NCBI GenBank assembly: GCA_964610745.1 | Contig: CAZSYL010000051.1 | Span: forward strand, 1 to 29,429 | Origin: SHLQ01 sp964610745 | GTDB lineage: Bacteria > Actinomycetota > Acidimicrobiia > Acidimicrobiales > SHLQ01 | Reading direction: 5' to 3' | Length of the DNA stretch: 29,429 nt | Shown: positions 1 through 7,572 of the stretch, piece by piece | Layout: every line of letters begins with the position of its first letter | Numbering within the stretch: the first letter of the stretch is position 1 | Program-made: the position numbers and the translations under genes | The notes under the pieces: generated by a model | Seen by the model: the letters and a program-made list of their open reading frames with translations, nothing else | Databases searched by the model: none | Told to the model about the DNA's origin: nothing

Positions 1-33
1 AACGGCATCGCTGACGGAATGTTTCTCAGCCAT
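1..33 (-). CDS. pnp: Polynucleotide phosphorylase, N-terminal fragment (probable)
   Basis: Only the first 11 codons lie in the window, read from an ATG at 33-31 as MAEKHSVSDAV. A good ribosome binding site (AAGGAG) lies 10 bases upstream of the ATG. The identity rests on context: pnp follows rpsO on the same strand in most bacteria, and rpsO ends 255 bp upstream. PNPase is the 3'-5' phosphorolytic exoribonuclease of mRNA decay. The fragment is too short to recognise by sequence, so another gene cannot be excluded. Confidence 0.5.
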   Translation of the reverse strand, partial: MAEKHSVSDAV

Positions 34-78
34 GAATTGGCTTCTCCTTCACCCGGGAAATCTCTCGGGTTGTATGGC

Positions 79-117
79 CCGGCACCTTGCCGGACGATCG
101 AGCCGACCTTCGGCTCG
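79..117 (-). promoter_or_regulatory. Two adjacent hairpins with identical AGG loops in the pnp leader
   Basis: Two perfect inverted repeats sit side by side. Positions 79-84 pair with 88-93 (6 bp) and 99-106 pair with 110-117 (8 bp). In the minus-strand transcript both have the triloop AGG. They lie 46-84 bases upstream of the proposed pnp start. A weaker third stem (126-130 with 139-143) has a loop containing AAGG. In E. coli the pnp leader is folded and autoregulated through RNase III and PNPase; a similar role here is only inferred. Confidence 0.35.
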
Positions 118-206
118 CTTCTGCTGGTCGACCTTGGCCGACCTCACCAGCATCGGCTGGTGGGTGGATCGCCCGGACGTATCCGGCCGCGAATCCAATA
201 CTTCAA

Positions 207-229
207 GTTCGACACAATTCGAACGAATT
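207..229. repeat. Overlapping short inverted repeats in the rpsO-pnp spacer
   Basis: GTTCGA (207-212) pairs with TCGAAC (219-224), and AATTCG (216-221) pairs with CGAATT (224-229), so the two dyads overlap. They could be an operator near an internal pnp promoter, but no convincing -35/-10 pair was found beside them. They are not a match to the actinobacterial SOS box, which has the two arms in the opposite order. Chance is possible. Confidence 0.2.
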
Positions 230-277
230 TGAGGAGGTCTCCTCAAACGCGAAGACGAGCGGCCGCTGGGCCGCTCG
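228..277 (-). terminator. Tandem hairpins downstream of rpsO (terminator or processing site)
   Basis: Two perfect stems follow the rpsO stop. The first, 256-264 with 269-277, has 9 GC-rich bp and a 4-base loop. The second, 228-235 with 240-247, has 8 bp with loop GACC in the transcript. Neither is followed by a clear run of U, so termination would be incomplete or Rho-assisted. They could also act as an RNA processing or 3'-end protection site between rpsO and pnp. Confidence 0.5.
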
Positions 278-288
278 CTTCTGTATTC

Positions 289-570
289 CTACCGACGGAT
301 TCCGAGATGGGCAATCAGTTCGCGGTATCGCTCAACGTCGTTATCGGCGACGTAATCGAGGAGACGGCGACGCTGACCAACCAGCATCAGGAGCCCACGA
401 CGGCTGTGGTGGTCCTTCTTGTGGACCTTGAGGTGCTCGGTGAGATGCGTGATGCGTGCGGTGAGCAGTGCAATCTGCACCTCGGGAGAACCTGTGTCGG
501 TGTCGGAGAGACCAAAGGCCTCGCGAACACTCGCCATCGTTTCTTCTTTTGGTGGGAGTACAGAATCCAT
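289..570 (-). CDS. rpsO: 30S ribosomal protein S15
   Basis: The 93-residue product is S15, a primary 16S rRNA binding protein that organises the central domain of the 30S subunit. Recognition is clear from DTGSPEVQIALLT, the block HKKDHHSRRGLL, QRRRLLDY and the C-terminal end LIAHLGIRR. The ATG at 570 has an AAGGA ribosome binding site six bases upstream and gives a length close to the family's usual 89. An inner ATG at 537 would remove the usual N-terminal helix. The gene is followed by two strong hairpins and then probably pnp. The upstream neighbour is the MTA deaminase gene rather than ribF or truB. The 182-bp leader has strong secondary structure, consistent with S15 autoregulation, which is known in many bacteria. 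Confidence 0.97.
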   Translation of the reverse strand: MDSVLPPKEETMASVREAFGLSDTDTGSPEVQIALLTARITHLTEHLKVHKKDHHSRRGLLMLVGQRRRLLDYVADNDVERYRELIAHLGIRR

Positions 571-698
571 GTGTTTTCCTTGGGTTTCGGACCCAGCTCG
601 TATTGCCGCGCTGACCAGGACTTGCTGCGAAAACCCGCAACTTATCGCTCTCCAGCTCGCACAACGGAGCGGATGCCCGCATTCGCGGACCTGGTCAG
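571..698 (-). promoter_or_regulatory. Structured rpsO leader, candidate S15-responsive RNA
   Basis: A 9-bp perfect inverted repeat (690-698 pairing with 611-619) closes a loop of about 70 bases. Smaller stems lie inside it: around 678-688 (CCGC/GCGG) and 622-640 (TTGC/GCAA or TGCG/CGCA). Together they form a multi-branch junction about 40 bases upstream of the rpsO start codon. A short stem TGGGT/ACCCA lies next to the ribosome binding site. S15 is known to bind structured leaders of its own mRNA, with different architectures in different phyla. The assignment here is inference. I did not find a convincing promoter in 571-752, so rpsO may also be read through from mtaD. Confidence 0.35.
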
Positions 699-752
699 GT
701 TAACAGCAGAACGCTCGGACTACGGCAACACTGTTGTGATTTCCGACATCTC

Positions 753-2063
753 TCAGATCAGTCGCTGGGCGCGGTTTGCCACTTCATGCTGTGCCCTTTG
801 ACGGTCGACCTGTGTCGACTCGCCGTCCGCGACCACCTGTTCACCCGCAACCCAGACGTCGGTGACGTGTTCGGCCGACGCAGCCCAGACGACATGATGA
901 AAGAGTTCGCCCTCGATGCCGGGCTGGAAGGCGGGCTGATCGAGATCGACGCGGATGATGTCCGCCCATGCGCCCGGGCGCAGTTCGCCCACATCGTCGA
1001 TACCCATCGCCCTCGCTCCCTGTCGGGTGGCGAGGTCGAGCGCCACTTTGGCTGGCAACACCTCGGGGTCGGCGGACTTTGCTCGGGCGAACAAAGGCGC
1101 CAAACGGAGCTCATCCCACAAGCTCAAGCTGTCGTTTGATGCGGGGCCGTCGGTACCGATCCCGACCGTGATACCCGCCTCCAACATTGCGGGCACGTCG
1201 GCAATGCCCGAGCCGAGCTTGCCGTTCGACTGAGGACAGTGCGCCACCGCTGCTCCAGCTTCGCCAAGAACGGTCCTGTCTGACGAGTCGAGCCAGACCC
1301 CATGCGCGGCGAGCAATCGTCCATCGAGCATTCCGCTCTCGGCGAGCAACGTGGTCGCCGAACGCCCATGAGTTTCACGGACGAGGTCACGCTCTGCCTG
1401 GGTCTCTTCGAGGTGAATCGTTACCAGCGCGTCGCGTTCGAGTGCAGCCGATGCGACTTCGGCCAGTCGTTCCGGTGGGTGGTCATAGGTCGAGTGCGGG
1501 CCAAACCCACCGTATATTCGTGCCTCGGGGTCGTGGTGTGTATCGAAGAAGTCGGCAACCGTTGACACCCGCTTGGTGAAATCTGCTTCTGTTGGAGCGA
1601 TTGCCGAAATGATCCCAGCAGCTGCCATCGTTCGCTGTCCGGTCGCCTTCGCTGCTTCGAGAAGCGACTCCTCGAACATGTACATCTCGAGCGTTGTTGT
1701 CACTCCGGCACGGAGCATTTCGATCGACCCGAGTGTCTGACCCCACATCGCATCCTCTGGCGTGAGCTTCCCTTCACGAGGCCACACGGCGTCGGTCAGC
1801 CATTGTTGTAGCGCCATTCCGTCACCAGCCGAACGCATGAGAACCATGGGAGTGTGCGCGTGAGCATTGACCAGACCCGGCATCAACAGCCCACCGACTT
1901 TGCGTATCGTGCCATCGAAATCATCGGGCAAGTCCGAGATCGCTCCAACAGCCTCGATGCGACCACTCGAATCGATATCGACCGCTGCACCCTGGATCAA
2001 CCCGTCTGTGCCGTCTCCGGGAATGACCGCATCGGCGATCAGTCTTGTTCGTGCTGAGCTCAC
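753..2063 (-). CDS. mtaD: 5'-methylthioadenosine/S-adenosylhomocysteine deaminase
   Basis: This 436-residue amidohydrolase deaminates MTA (and SAH or related adenosines) to the inosine form. The metal site is complete: AHAH at residues 67-70, HLEE with H217 and E220, AHCPQSN with H275, and GTDGP with D305. The motif GPHSTYD (188-194) is typical of the MtaD/TrzA/ATZ group and of the adenosine-type substrate pocket. The start is a GTG at 2063 that overlaps the stop of the upstream phosphorylase by 4 bp (GTGA), with GAGGAG five bases upstream. That tight coupling suggests the two enzymes work in sequence. The related functions 5'-deoxyadenosine deaminase or guanine-type deaminase are possible alternatives. 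Confidence 0.85.
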   Translation of the reverse strand: MSSARTRLIADAVIPGDGTDGLIQGAAVDIDSSGRIEAVGAISDLPDDFDGTIRKVGGLLMPGLVNAHAHTPMVLMRSAGDGMALQQWLTDAVWPREGKLTPEDAMWGQTLGSIEMLRAGVTTTLEMYMFEESLLEAAKATGQRTMAAAGIISAIAPTEADFTKRVSTVADFFDTHHDPEARIYGGFGPHSTYDHPPERLAEVASAALERDALVTIHLEETQAERDLVRETHGRSATTLLAESGMLDGRLLAAHGVWLDSSDRTVLGEAGAAVAHCPQSNGKLGSGIADVPAMLEAGITVGIGTDGPASNDSLSLWDELRLAPLFARAKSADPEVLPAKVALDLATRQGARAMGIDDVGELRPGAWADIIRVDLDQPAFQPGIEGELFHHVVWAASAEHVTDVWVAGEQVVADGESTQVDRQRAQHEVANRAQRLI

Positions 2064-2917
2064 TGTTGCTCCTCGTCCTTTGACCGCGCGTTGGCCGGTG
2101 CACCCATATCAGGAGCCGCCATGTCCCACTGCGTTCCGTCATCGCCCGACACCATTCGCTTCTGACTATTCGCTGGATTACGTGCAGCCTCCCAGTACGC
2201 CCCGAGTGTCGCGCCAATCACCGCATACACGTCGGGTGAAGCACCATTGAGAACAGCCATGATCTCTGAAATCGACAGCTCAACACCTTTGCCCGCCGCC
2301 TGATTGACCACGATTGCGATCGAGGCGTACGAAAGACCCCGTTCCCGAGCGAGCACAACCTCGGGATAACCCGTCATCCCCACAAGGTCAGCGCCGGCGC
2401 GTTCGGCCATTCGAATCTCGGCAGGAGACTCAAATCGTGGCCCATTGAAGGTCGAGTACACCGCGCCATTTGCCACCTTTACCCCGACGGTCTCGGCGCT
2501 GGATTGCACCAGCGCCCGAAGTTCGGGGTCATAGGCGGTCGTCATCTCGGTGTGGCGAACCAACCCTGGGGAGTCGAAGAACGTGTCGCTACGACCGGTG
2601 GTGAAGTTGAGAAAGTCGTCGACGAGAACGAGTTGTCCCATCTCCCAGCCCGGCGTGATCGCACCGCTCACCGCGGTAGCAACAACAGCTCGGACATCCA
2701 CTTCGTAAAGTGCCGCGATGTTCGCTCGGTAATTGATCAGGTGTGGAGCGATCGAGTGATCAGACCCATGACGCGGGAGGAAGACAAGTTCGTGTTCGCC
2801 TTTCCACCGAGCTCTCGTGATCGTGACCGAGCCGTACTCGGTCGGCACCAACTGCTGCTCGGTGTCGGTGAGCATTGGGAGGTCGGCAAACCCGCTGCCG
2901 GTGATAAGTCCGATCAT
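2060..2917 (-). CDS. Purine nucleoside phosphorylase family 2, probable methylthioinosine phosphorylase
   Basis: The 285-residue product is a trimeric-type nucleoside phosphorylase of the MTAP/PNP family. Motifs are GSGF at 7-10, PRHG at 48-51, APHLINYRANI at 57-67, TAVSGAI at 81-87, NGPRFESPAEI at 158-168 and MTGYPEVVLARE at 181-192. The base-recognition segment reads VVNQAAG (203-209). Human MTAP has Asp220 and Asp222 there to contact the 6-amino group and N7 of adenine; here these are Asn205 and Ala207, resembling 6-oxopurine enzymes such as Pseudomonas methylthioinosine phosphorylase. With the next gene encoding MTA deaminase, methylthioinosine is the likely substrate (inference). The ATG at 2917 is chosen because the family begins right at the IGLITGSGF strand; the frame stays open to 3070. 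The last 35 residues are a polar tail. Confidence 0.8.
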   Translation of the reverse strand: MIGLITGSGFADLPMLTDTEQQLVPTEYGSVTITRARWKGEHELVFLPRHGSDHSIAPHLINYRANIAALYEVDVRAVVATAVSGAITPGWEMGQLVLVDDFLNFTTGRSDTFFDSPGLVRHTEMTTAYDPELRALVQSSAETVGVKVANGAVYSTFNGPRFESPAEIRMAERAGADLVGMTGYPEVVLARERGLSYASIAIVVNQAAGKGVELSISEIMAVLNGASPDVYAVIGATLGAYWEAARNPANSQKRMVSGDDGTQWDMAAPDMGAPANARSKDEEQQ

Positions 2918-2937
2918 GTTCTGTCCATCATGTCTCG

Positions 2938-4356
2938 TCAGCTCGCTCCCCTGCTGGATCGCGATGATCGAGCGTGCCGCAACGTGACTCGAACGATGTG
3001 CCATCCCGCGAGGATCGAGCCCTTTAGGGTTCCGCCGACCTTCGATGCACCAGCCACTCGGTTGTCCCAACTGACCGGCACTTCAGCGATCTGCTCACCG
3101 CGTGCTGCAGCCTTGACCATCATCTCGGTCGGCCAGCCGAAGGTCATCTCGGTCATGTCGAGGTCTGCGATGAGCTCGGCATCGATCGCCCGGTATGGCC
3201 CGAGGTCGGTCACTGGCACTCGGTACAGAATCCGCATTAGTCCAGCAGTTGCAATGTTGCCCGCCTTCTGATGAGGGGGCATCGCTCCGGCGGCGATCTC
3301 GCCCTTTGTTCGCGAGCCGAGCACCATGCGCGCGGACCCTGAGCGGATTGGTTCGATCAACGAGTCGAGTTCGCCAGGGCGCGAACTCTGGTCGCCATCG
3401 ATGTACGCGACTACGTCGACGCCGGCGGCGAGGGCTGCTTCGGTGCCTCGTGCGCACGCATAGCCATAACCGCGTCGTGGTTCGCTCACGACCCGGGCGC
3501 CAGCAGCCGCGGCCTGCGCAGCGGTGTCGTCAGTCGAACCGTTGTCGACCACGATCACCTCAATCGACGTTCGTTCGACTAGATCGGGGGCGAGCAGCGC
3601 GGAAACGACCGCTCCGATGTTTTCTCCCTCATCAAGTGCGGGGATGACCACCCCGACCCGAAAATCAGCCTCAGACTCGGGTTCTTCGGTCTCGGCTCCA
3701 GACAACGGTTGCCCATCGAGGAATCGGCTTAGATTCGGGAGGTCAGCAGCTGGTAGTTGACGTTGGAGGCGATGAACATCCTCGATCTCGTCGACGTCAT
3801 ACCACGACTGCGCTAGAGCGACTCGAGCGCCTGACTTCTCTGCGATTCTCACCGAATTCGCCAGAACGTCGGATCTGGACATCTCGACGTTGACCACCAT
3901 GTCCGTCCAGGGTTCCTTCCAGCCGATTGTCCAGTAGCCCCCGTCTTCGGACGGACCGAGCACCACATCGACATCGTCGGAGTCGAGCAGCGAAAACGCC
4001 TCGGTGAGATGTTCTGCGGGTAGATCAGGACTATCGCTCGAGATAGCAAAAGCCGAATCGTGACCGGTATCGAGTGCGTTGGCCAGCACTCGATCAAGGC
4101 GCACTCCGAGCGGACCTGAACCCTGGAGCACGACCCGAACATCAGGAAAGGTCGACTCGAACCAGGTCGCTGAGCCTTCGGTGCCTGCAGCGATCATCAC
4201 CGTTGCATCGTCGCGTCTGGCCAAACTACCGACGATGTCTCGCAGCATCGCGTCGTAGAAGGATGCCGCCAACTCAGGGCTGAATGCTGGGGTGAGCCTG
4301 GTCTTGGTCGATCCGGGCTGCGGCTTCTTCGCCATGACGATGAGCGCTCGGCTCAT
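2938..4356 (-). CDS. Fused DUF2064 (CofC-like) and family 2 glycosyltransferase
   Basis: The 472-residue protein has two domains. Residues 1-205 match DUF2064/TIGR04282, a nucleotidyltransferase-like fold: AKKPQPGSTKTRL (9-21), SSDSPDLP (106-113), GPSEDGGYW (134-142). Residues 233-430 are a DPM1-like GT2: VIPALDEGENIG (237-248), VDNGSTDDT (270-278) and YIDGD (318-322) as the DxD. A Glu-rich linker (about 216-232) joins them. No membrane helix is obvious, so it is probably cytosolic or peripheral. The ATG overlaps the stop of the upstream glycosyltransferase by 4 bp (ATGA), so the two are translationally coupled. TIGR04282 members have been linked to arsenosugar synthesis, but other sugar-transfer roles are equally possible. 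The acceptor and sugar are unknown. Confidence 0.82.
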   Translation of the reverse strand: MSRALIVMAKKPQPGSTKTRLTPAFSPELAASFYDAMLRDIVGSLARRDDATVMIAAGTEGSATWFESTFPDVRVVLQGSGPLGVRLDRVLANALDTGHDSAFAISSDSPDLPAEHLTEAFSLLDSDDVDVVLGPSEDGGYWTIGWKEPWTDMVVNVEMSRSDVLANSVRIAEKSGARVALAQSWYDVDEIEDVHRLQRQLPAADLPNLSRFLDGQPLSGAETEEPESEADFRVGVVIPALDEGENIGAVVSALLAPDLVERTSIEVIVVDNGSTDDTAAQAAAAGARVVSEPRRGYGYACARGTEAALAAGVDVVAYIDGDQSSRPGELDSLIEPIRSGSARMVLGSRTKGEIAAGAMPPHQKAGNIATAGLMRILYRVPVTDLGPYRAIDAELIADLDMTEMTFGWPTEMMVKAAARGEQIAEVPVSWDNRVAGASKVGGTLKGSILAGWHIVRVTLRHARSSRSSRGAS

Positions 4357-5927
4357 CGATTGATAGTGCTTTCGTTGGACGAGGTGTCATCGGCCGACCA
4401 CGTCTCGTTCTCGAGAAGCAGCTGGGCCTTGCGATCGGTTCGGTCGCGATATGTGGCGACCGCATGGGCGATCGAGGCAAAGGCCATCATCAGTAGTCCA
4501 GCGGTAAAGACTGCGGAGTAGATAAAGATGCCCCAGTTCTCGTTGTTCCATGCATAGCTGACAACGAACAGACCGTAGAGGCCGAGCAGCAACTCGCCCA
4601 GAACAATTCCGTCGATGTCGAGCTGATAGCGGCGCTTTGTCCAGCTCGCCTGACTCGGATTCCCTTCGAGGCCAAATTTCGCGGTCCGTTCGAACTCCGG
4701 ATTGGGCTTGGTGAAGATCTGCATGGCAGCGCGTGCGGTGTTGAGCATCAGGCCCGAGCCAAAGACCGTGACCAATGCAATCCGCGGGATTGACCGGACC
4801 CACGGCCGGCCGCCTTGTCGCTGACCGCCGATGAAGAAGACACCCGGCGCGAGCGATGTCAGGGCGAGCAGATATCCAGCACCGTAGAGCGTGCTGAACC
4901 CGGCGTTATTTGCACCCACCTGAACAACGAGCGGGTAGAGGAGGAGCAGCAACAAGAGCAGGAGATGAATCCCATAAGCGAGCAGGTGCAGTGTGGCCTG
5001 AAACTTCGTGCCGATCGTGGCGTCGGTGCGCCATACCGAGGGAAGGAGCTTGCGGGCACACTCCATCGAGCCTCGCGCCCAACGATGTTGTTGACGGCGA
5101 AAGCCGAGCAATTGAACGGGCAGCTCTGCGGGAACAACGAGGTCTTCGAGGTATCGGGCGGTCCACCCACGCAGATGGGCACGGTACGAGAGGTCGAGAT
5201 CTTCGGTCAGGGTCTCTGCGGTCCAGCCACCGGCGTCGTCTATGGCCTCGGCGCGCCAAATTCCGGCCGTGCCATTGAAGTTGAACCAGTAGCCGCGGTC
5301 ACCACGACCGGATTGCTCGACGAGGAAGTGTCCGTCGATGGCGAGTGCCTGAATCCGGGTCAGCCAGGAGTAGTCACGATTCAGGTGGCCCCAACGAGCC
5401 TGGACAAAGGCAACCTTTGGATCGGCAAACTCACCGACGGTCCGGAGCAGGAAATCCGGTGGCGGCACAAAGTCTGCATCGAAGATCGCAATGAACTCGC
5501 CCGAGGCAGTTTCCATGCCTTCGGCGAGGGCTCCGGCCTTGTATCCAGACCGGTTCGTGCGATGCACGTGAACAATGTTTGTCCCTTGCGCCTGAGCTTC
5601 TTCGACGATTTGACCAATGAGTGTCGTGGTTTCGTCGGTGGAGTCATCGAGCACCTGGATTTGCAGCTTGTCTGACGGATATTCGAGCGCACATGCTGCA
5701 GCGATAATCCGTTCGCTTACGTAGAGCTCGTTGAAGATCGGTAGTTGCACCGTGACCAGCGGCAGGTCGTCAGCGTCAATATGGCCGACTTCCCGGTTGA
5801 CGACGGGACCGCGTCGCCACACTCGGACAACAAACACCACAAGGTTGACGCCGAAAACGAACAACAGCAACGACGCCACCGCATAGGTGAGCGCCGTCGC
5901 TGTCTCGAGAGCCGTCAGAGCGAGCAC
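4353..5927 (-). CDS. Processive family 2 glycosyltransferase (cellulose synthase-like/CslA-like)
   Basis: The 524-residue membrane protein carries the full D, D, D, QxxRW set of processive GT2 enzymes: DDSTD at 94-98, DADF at 150-153, TEDLDL at 241-246 and QQHRWARG at 279-286. One N-terminal helix (about 12-36) and roughly five or six C-terminal helices flank the cytosolic catalytic domain. No PilZ domain is visible, unlike BcsA. The overall arrangement resembles plant and bacterial CslA-like beta-glycan or glucosyl-lipid synthases. The start is GTG at 5927, two bases after the stop of the DoxX-like gene, with only a weak ribosome binding site. It overlaps the next glycosyltransferase by 4 bp. 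Polymer and donor sugar cannot be told from sequence. Confidence 0.85.
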   Translation of the reverse strand: MLALTALETATALTYAVASLLLFVFGVNLVVFVVRVWRRGPVVNREVGHIDADDLPLVTVQLPIFNELYVSERIIAAACALEYPSDKLQIQVLDDSTDETTTLIGQIVEEAQAQGTNIVHVHRTNRSGYKAGALAEGMETASGEFIAIFDADFVPPPDFLLRTVGEFADPKVAFVQARWGHLNRDYSWLTRIQALAIDGHFLVEQSGRGDRGYWFNFNGTAGIWRAEAIDDAGGWTAETLTEDLDLSYRAHLRGWTARYLEDLVVPAELPVQLLGFRRQQHRWARGSMECARKLLPSVWRTDATIGTKFQATLHLLAYGIHLLLLLLLLLYPLVVQVGANNAGFSTLYGAGYLLALTSLAPGVFFIGGQRQGGRPWVRSIPRIALVTVFGSGLMLNTARAAMQIFTKPNPEFERTAKFGLEGNPSQASWTKRRYQLDIDGIVLGELLLGLYGLFVVSYAWNNENWGIFIYSAVFTAGLLMMAFASIAHAVATYRDRTDRKAQLLLENETWSADDTSSNESTINR

Positions 5928-5929
5928 TG

Positions 5930-6511
5930 TTACCAGAGAAGCTTGCCTGGTGAGTTACCTCGGGCTGCAGCGATGGCACGATCGACTCCGAACGTGCGTC
6001 CTCCCCAGCTGAAGAAGACCGTAATGGCCGCACCGATGAGCAATATGTAGGTGCCAAACCACTCTTCCCCACCAAAGAAGGTGAGGCCCAGCCCAACAAA
6101 GAACGCTGTTGCGAGGATCGAGAAGAGGCGGGTGAAGACACCGAAGACGAGGGCAACACCGATGAGGAACTCCACGATGGTTTGGGCGAACCCAAGCACA
6201 CCGAGCAGCCCGGCGTCATCGATGGAGTCAAATAGCGAACCAATGAAGGTGAACGTTCCGCCGTTTCCACCCTCTTCTTCGGAGAGGAACGCCCAGTCAA
6301 AGAAGCCTCGGAGGCCTTCGGCAGAGTAGAAGTTCGGATCGGCGGTGACGTTCTCAAACCACACACTCAAGACAACAAAGCCGAGAACGATACGCAGGAA
6401 TGCGACGCCCCCCGAAGTCCTCTCCTCTGTGTTTTCCGCCGTTGATTCAGTTGTCTCAGTGATCGAGGCCATTGTTGCTTCCTGTTGTTCTGGCACTTCT
6501 AGTGTGCTCAT
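5930..6511 (-). CDS. DoxX-like integral membrane protein
   Basis: The product (193 residues) has a polar Glu/Thr-rich N-terminus, then four predicted membrane helices at about 35-55, 102-125, 130-148 and 155-170. The layout and motifs such as FLRIVLGFVVL and the Gly/Phe-rich third helix resemble the DoxX/DUF417 group, whose members are membrane subunits or partners of redox systems; the exact role is unknown. Two starts are possible. The ATG at 6511 has a weak purine tract, while an inner ATG at 6472 (180 residues) has a better site, AGGAAG six bases upstream. The long start is given as the outer limit. It lies 67 bp after the binding-protein gene and 2 bp before the GT2 gene. Confidence 0.68.
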   Translation of the reverse strand: MSTLEVPEQQEATMASITETTESTAENTEERTSGGVAFLRIVLGFVVLSVWFENVTADPNFYSAEGLRGFFDWAFLSEEEGGNGGTFTFIGSLFDSIDDAGLLGVLGFAQTIVEFLIGVALVFGVFTRLFSILATAFFVGLGLTFFGGEEWFGTYILLIGAAITVFFSWGGRTFGVDRAIAAARGNSPGKLLW

Positions 6512-6578
6512 TGTCTTCTCTTTTCGGTGTCTGGAGGGGGTTCAGCGCAGAGAATTTACATTTTGGAGGGTCTGGGAA

Positions 6579-7532
6579 CTAGCCCCAGATCTCCATCTCT
6601 CCGCCAAGGGGTAGGTCGATAATTCGGTCAGGGCCAACAAACCAAGGGTCGTAAAGCTCCTGATATTGCCCGCTCGTCCAGATGTCCTGGAGAGCGAAGT
6701 TCACGGTGTCGAGCCAGTTGGACTGGTTCTCCGGAACGCCCACGCCGAACTGTACAACGTTGTGTCCGCCCGGGAGCAGTGTGAGGTTGGGGTCACCCGC
6801 AGCGAGGGAGAGCAGGGTGATGTTGTCTTCGGTGTAGCCTTCGACCGCACCAGATCGGACAGCTTCCACCGCAGCGAGCTTGTCGTCGAACTCAACAAAC
6901 TCCGGGGCGTCGCCGCCGCGCTCGTCGATGTATCCAGTCCAGCTGTCGATCGTCGAGCTGCCGGCACTTGCGGCCACGGTCGCTCCGAAGAGTTCGTCGA
7001 TGTTTTCGTACTCGCCCGTGCGGACGAGAAACGACTGGTTGTCCCAGAAGTAGGTGATCGAGAAGTCGATTGCCTCATCGCGCGAACGAGTGTGGTTCGC
7101 AGATGCGACAGCCAGGTCGATCTGGCCACTCTCAAGGAACGAGATTCGGGTGGTTCCATCGACCGGAACGAGTTCGACCTCAAGGCCGAGCTGTTCGCCG
7201 AGTGCAGCTGCCAGGTCGAGATCAAACCCGACCCATTCGCCTTCGTCGTCGATAAAGCTGATCGGTGGGTTGTCGTTGCGGACACCTACTCGGACCACGC
7301 CGCGTTCGGTGATCTCCGCCAGGAGATCTCCGCCCTGGGTCAGTTCGACCTCTTCAACGACCTCACCATCTTCGCCTTCAGAATCTTCGTTCTCGATGAC
7401 TTCTTCAACAACATCTGTTGTTCCATCCGTGGCAGAGTCTGCAATGCCTGCCACACCACTGCTACCGCAGGCGGCGGCGACGAGCGATGATGCAAGCAGG
7501 ATTACTCCAAGGCGGTTACGACGGTTGTTCAC
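6579..7532 (-). CDS. ABC transporter substrate-binding lipoprotein, polar amino acid type
   Basis: The 317-residue protein belongs to the family 3 solute-binding proteins. It starts with a lipoprotein signal peptide (basic N-terminus, hydrophobic core, Cys22 in LVAAAC), then an acidic linker of about 40 residues rich in Glu and Asp, then the binding domain (about 70-310). Family features are GVVRVGVRNDNPPISF, GFDLDLAAALGEQLG, the arginine-containing ligand segment near SANHTRSRDEAIDFS and a C-terminal lobe. The GTG start at 7532 has an excellent AAGGAG site five bases upstream. It follows two permease genes by 40 bp. The ligand is likely an amino acid such as glutamate, glutamine or arginine (family inference). 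Confidence 0.9.
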   Translation of the reverse strand: MNNRRNRLGVILLASSLVAAACGSSGVAGIADSATDGTTDVVEEVIENEDSEGEDGEVVEEVELTQGGDLLAEITERGVVRVGVRNDNPPISFIDDEGEWVGFDLDLAAALGEQLGLEVELVPVDGTTRISFLESGQIDLAVASANHTRSRDEAIDFSITYFWDNQSFLVRTGEYENIDELFGATVAASAGSSTIDSWTGYIDERGGDAPEFVEFDDKLAAVEAVRSGAVEGYTEDNITLLSLAAGDPNLTLLPGGHNVVQFGVGVPENQSNWLDTVNFALQDIWTSGQYQELYDPWFVGPDRIIDLPLGGEMEIWG

Positions 7533-7572
7533 GGGGACTCCTTAGGTCTCACTGGTCACTAAACGTAGCGTC

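Noticed and set aside
204..229. SOS box (LexA site) in the rpsO-pnp spacer
   Set aside because: The arms are GTTCGA...TCGAAC, the reverse of the actinobacterial consensus order, and the spacing is wrong.
4815..5675. Open plus-strand frame of 286 codons opposite the processive glycosyltransferase
   Set aside because: The minus-strand frame has all catalytic motifs of a GT2; the plus frame shows no family motif and is explained by GC-rich codon use.
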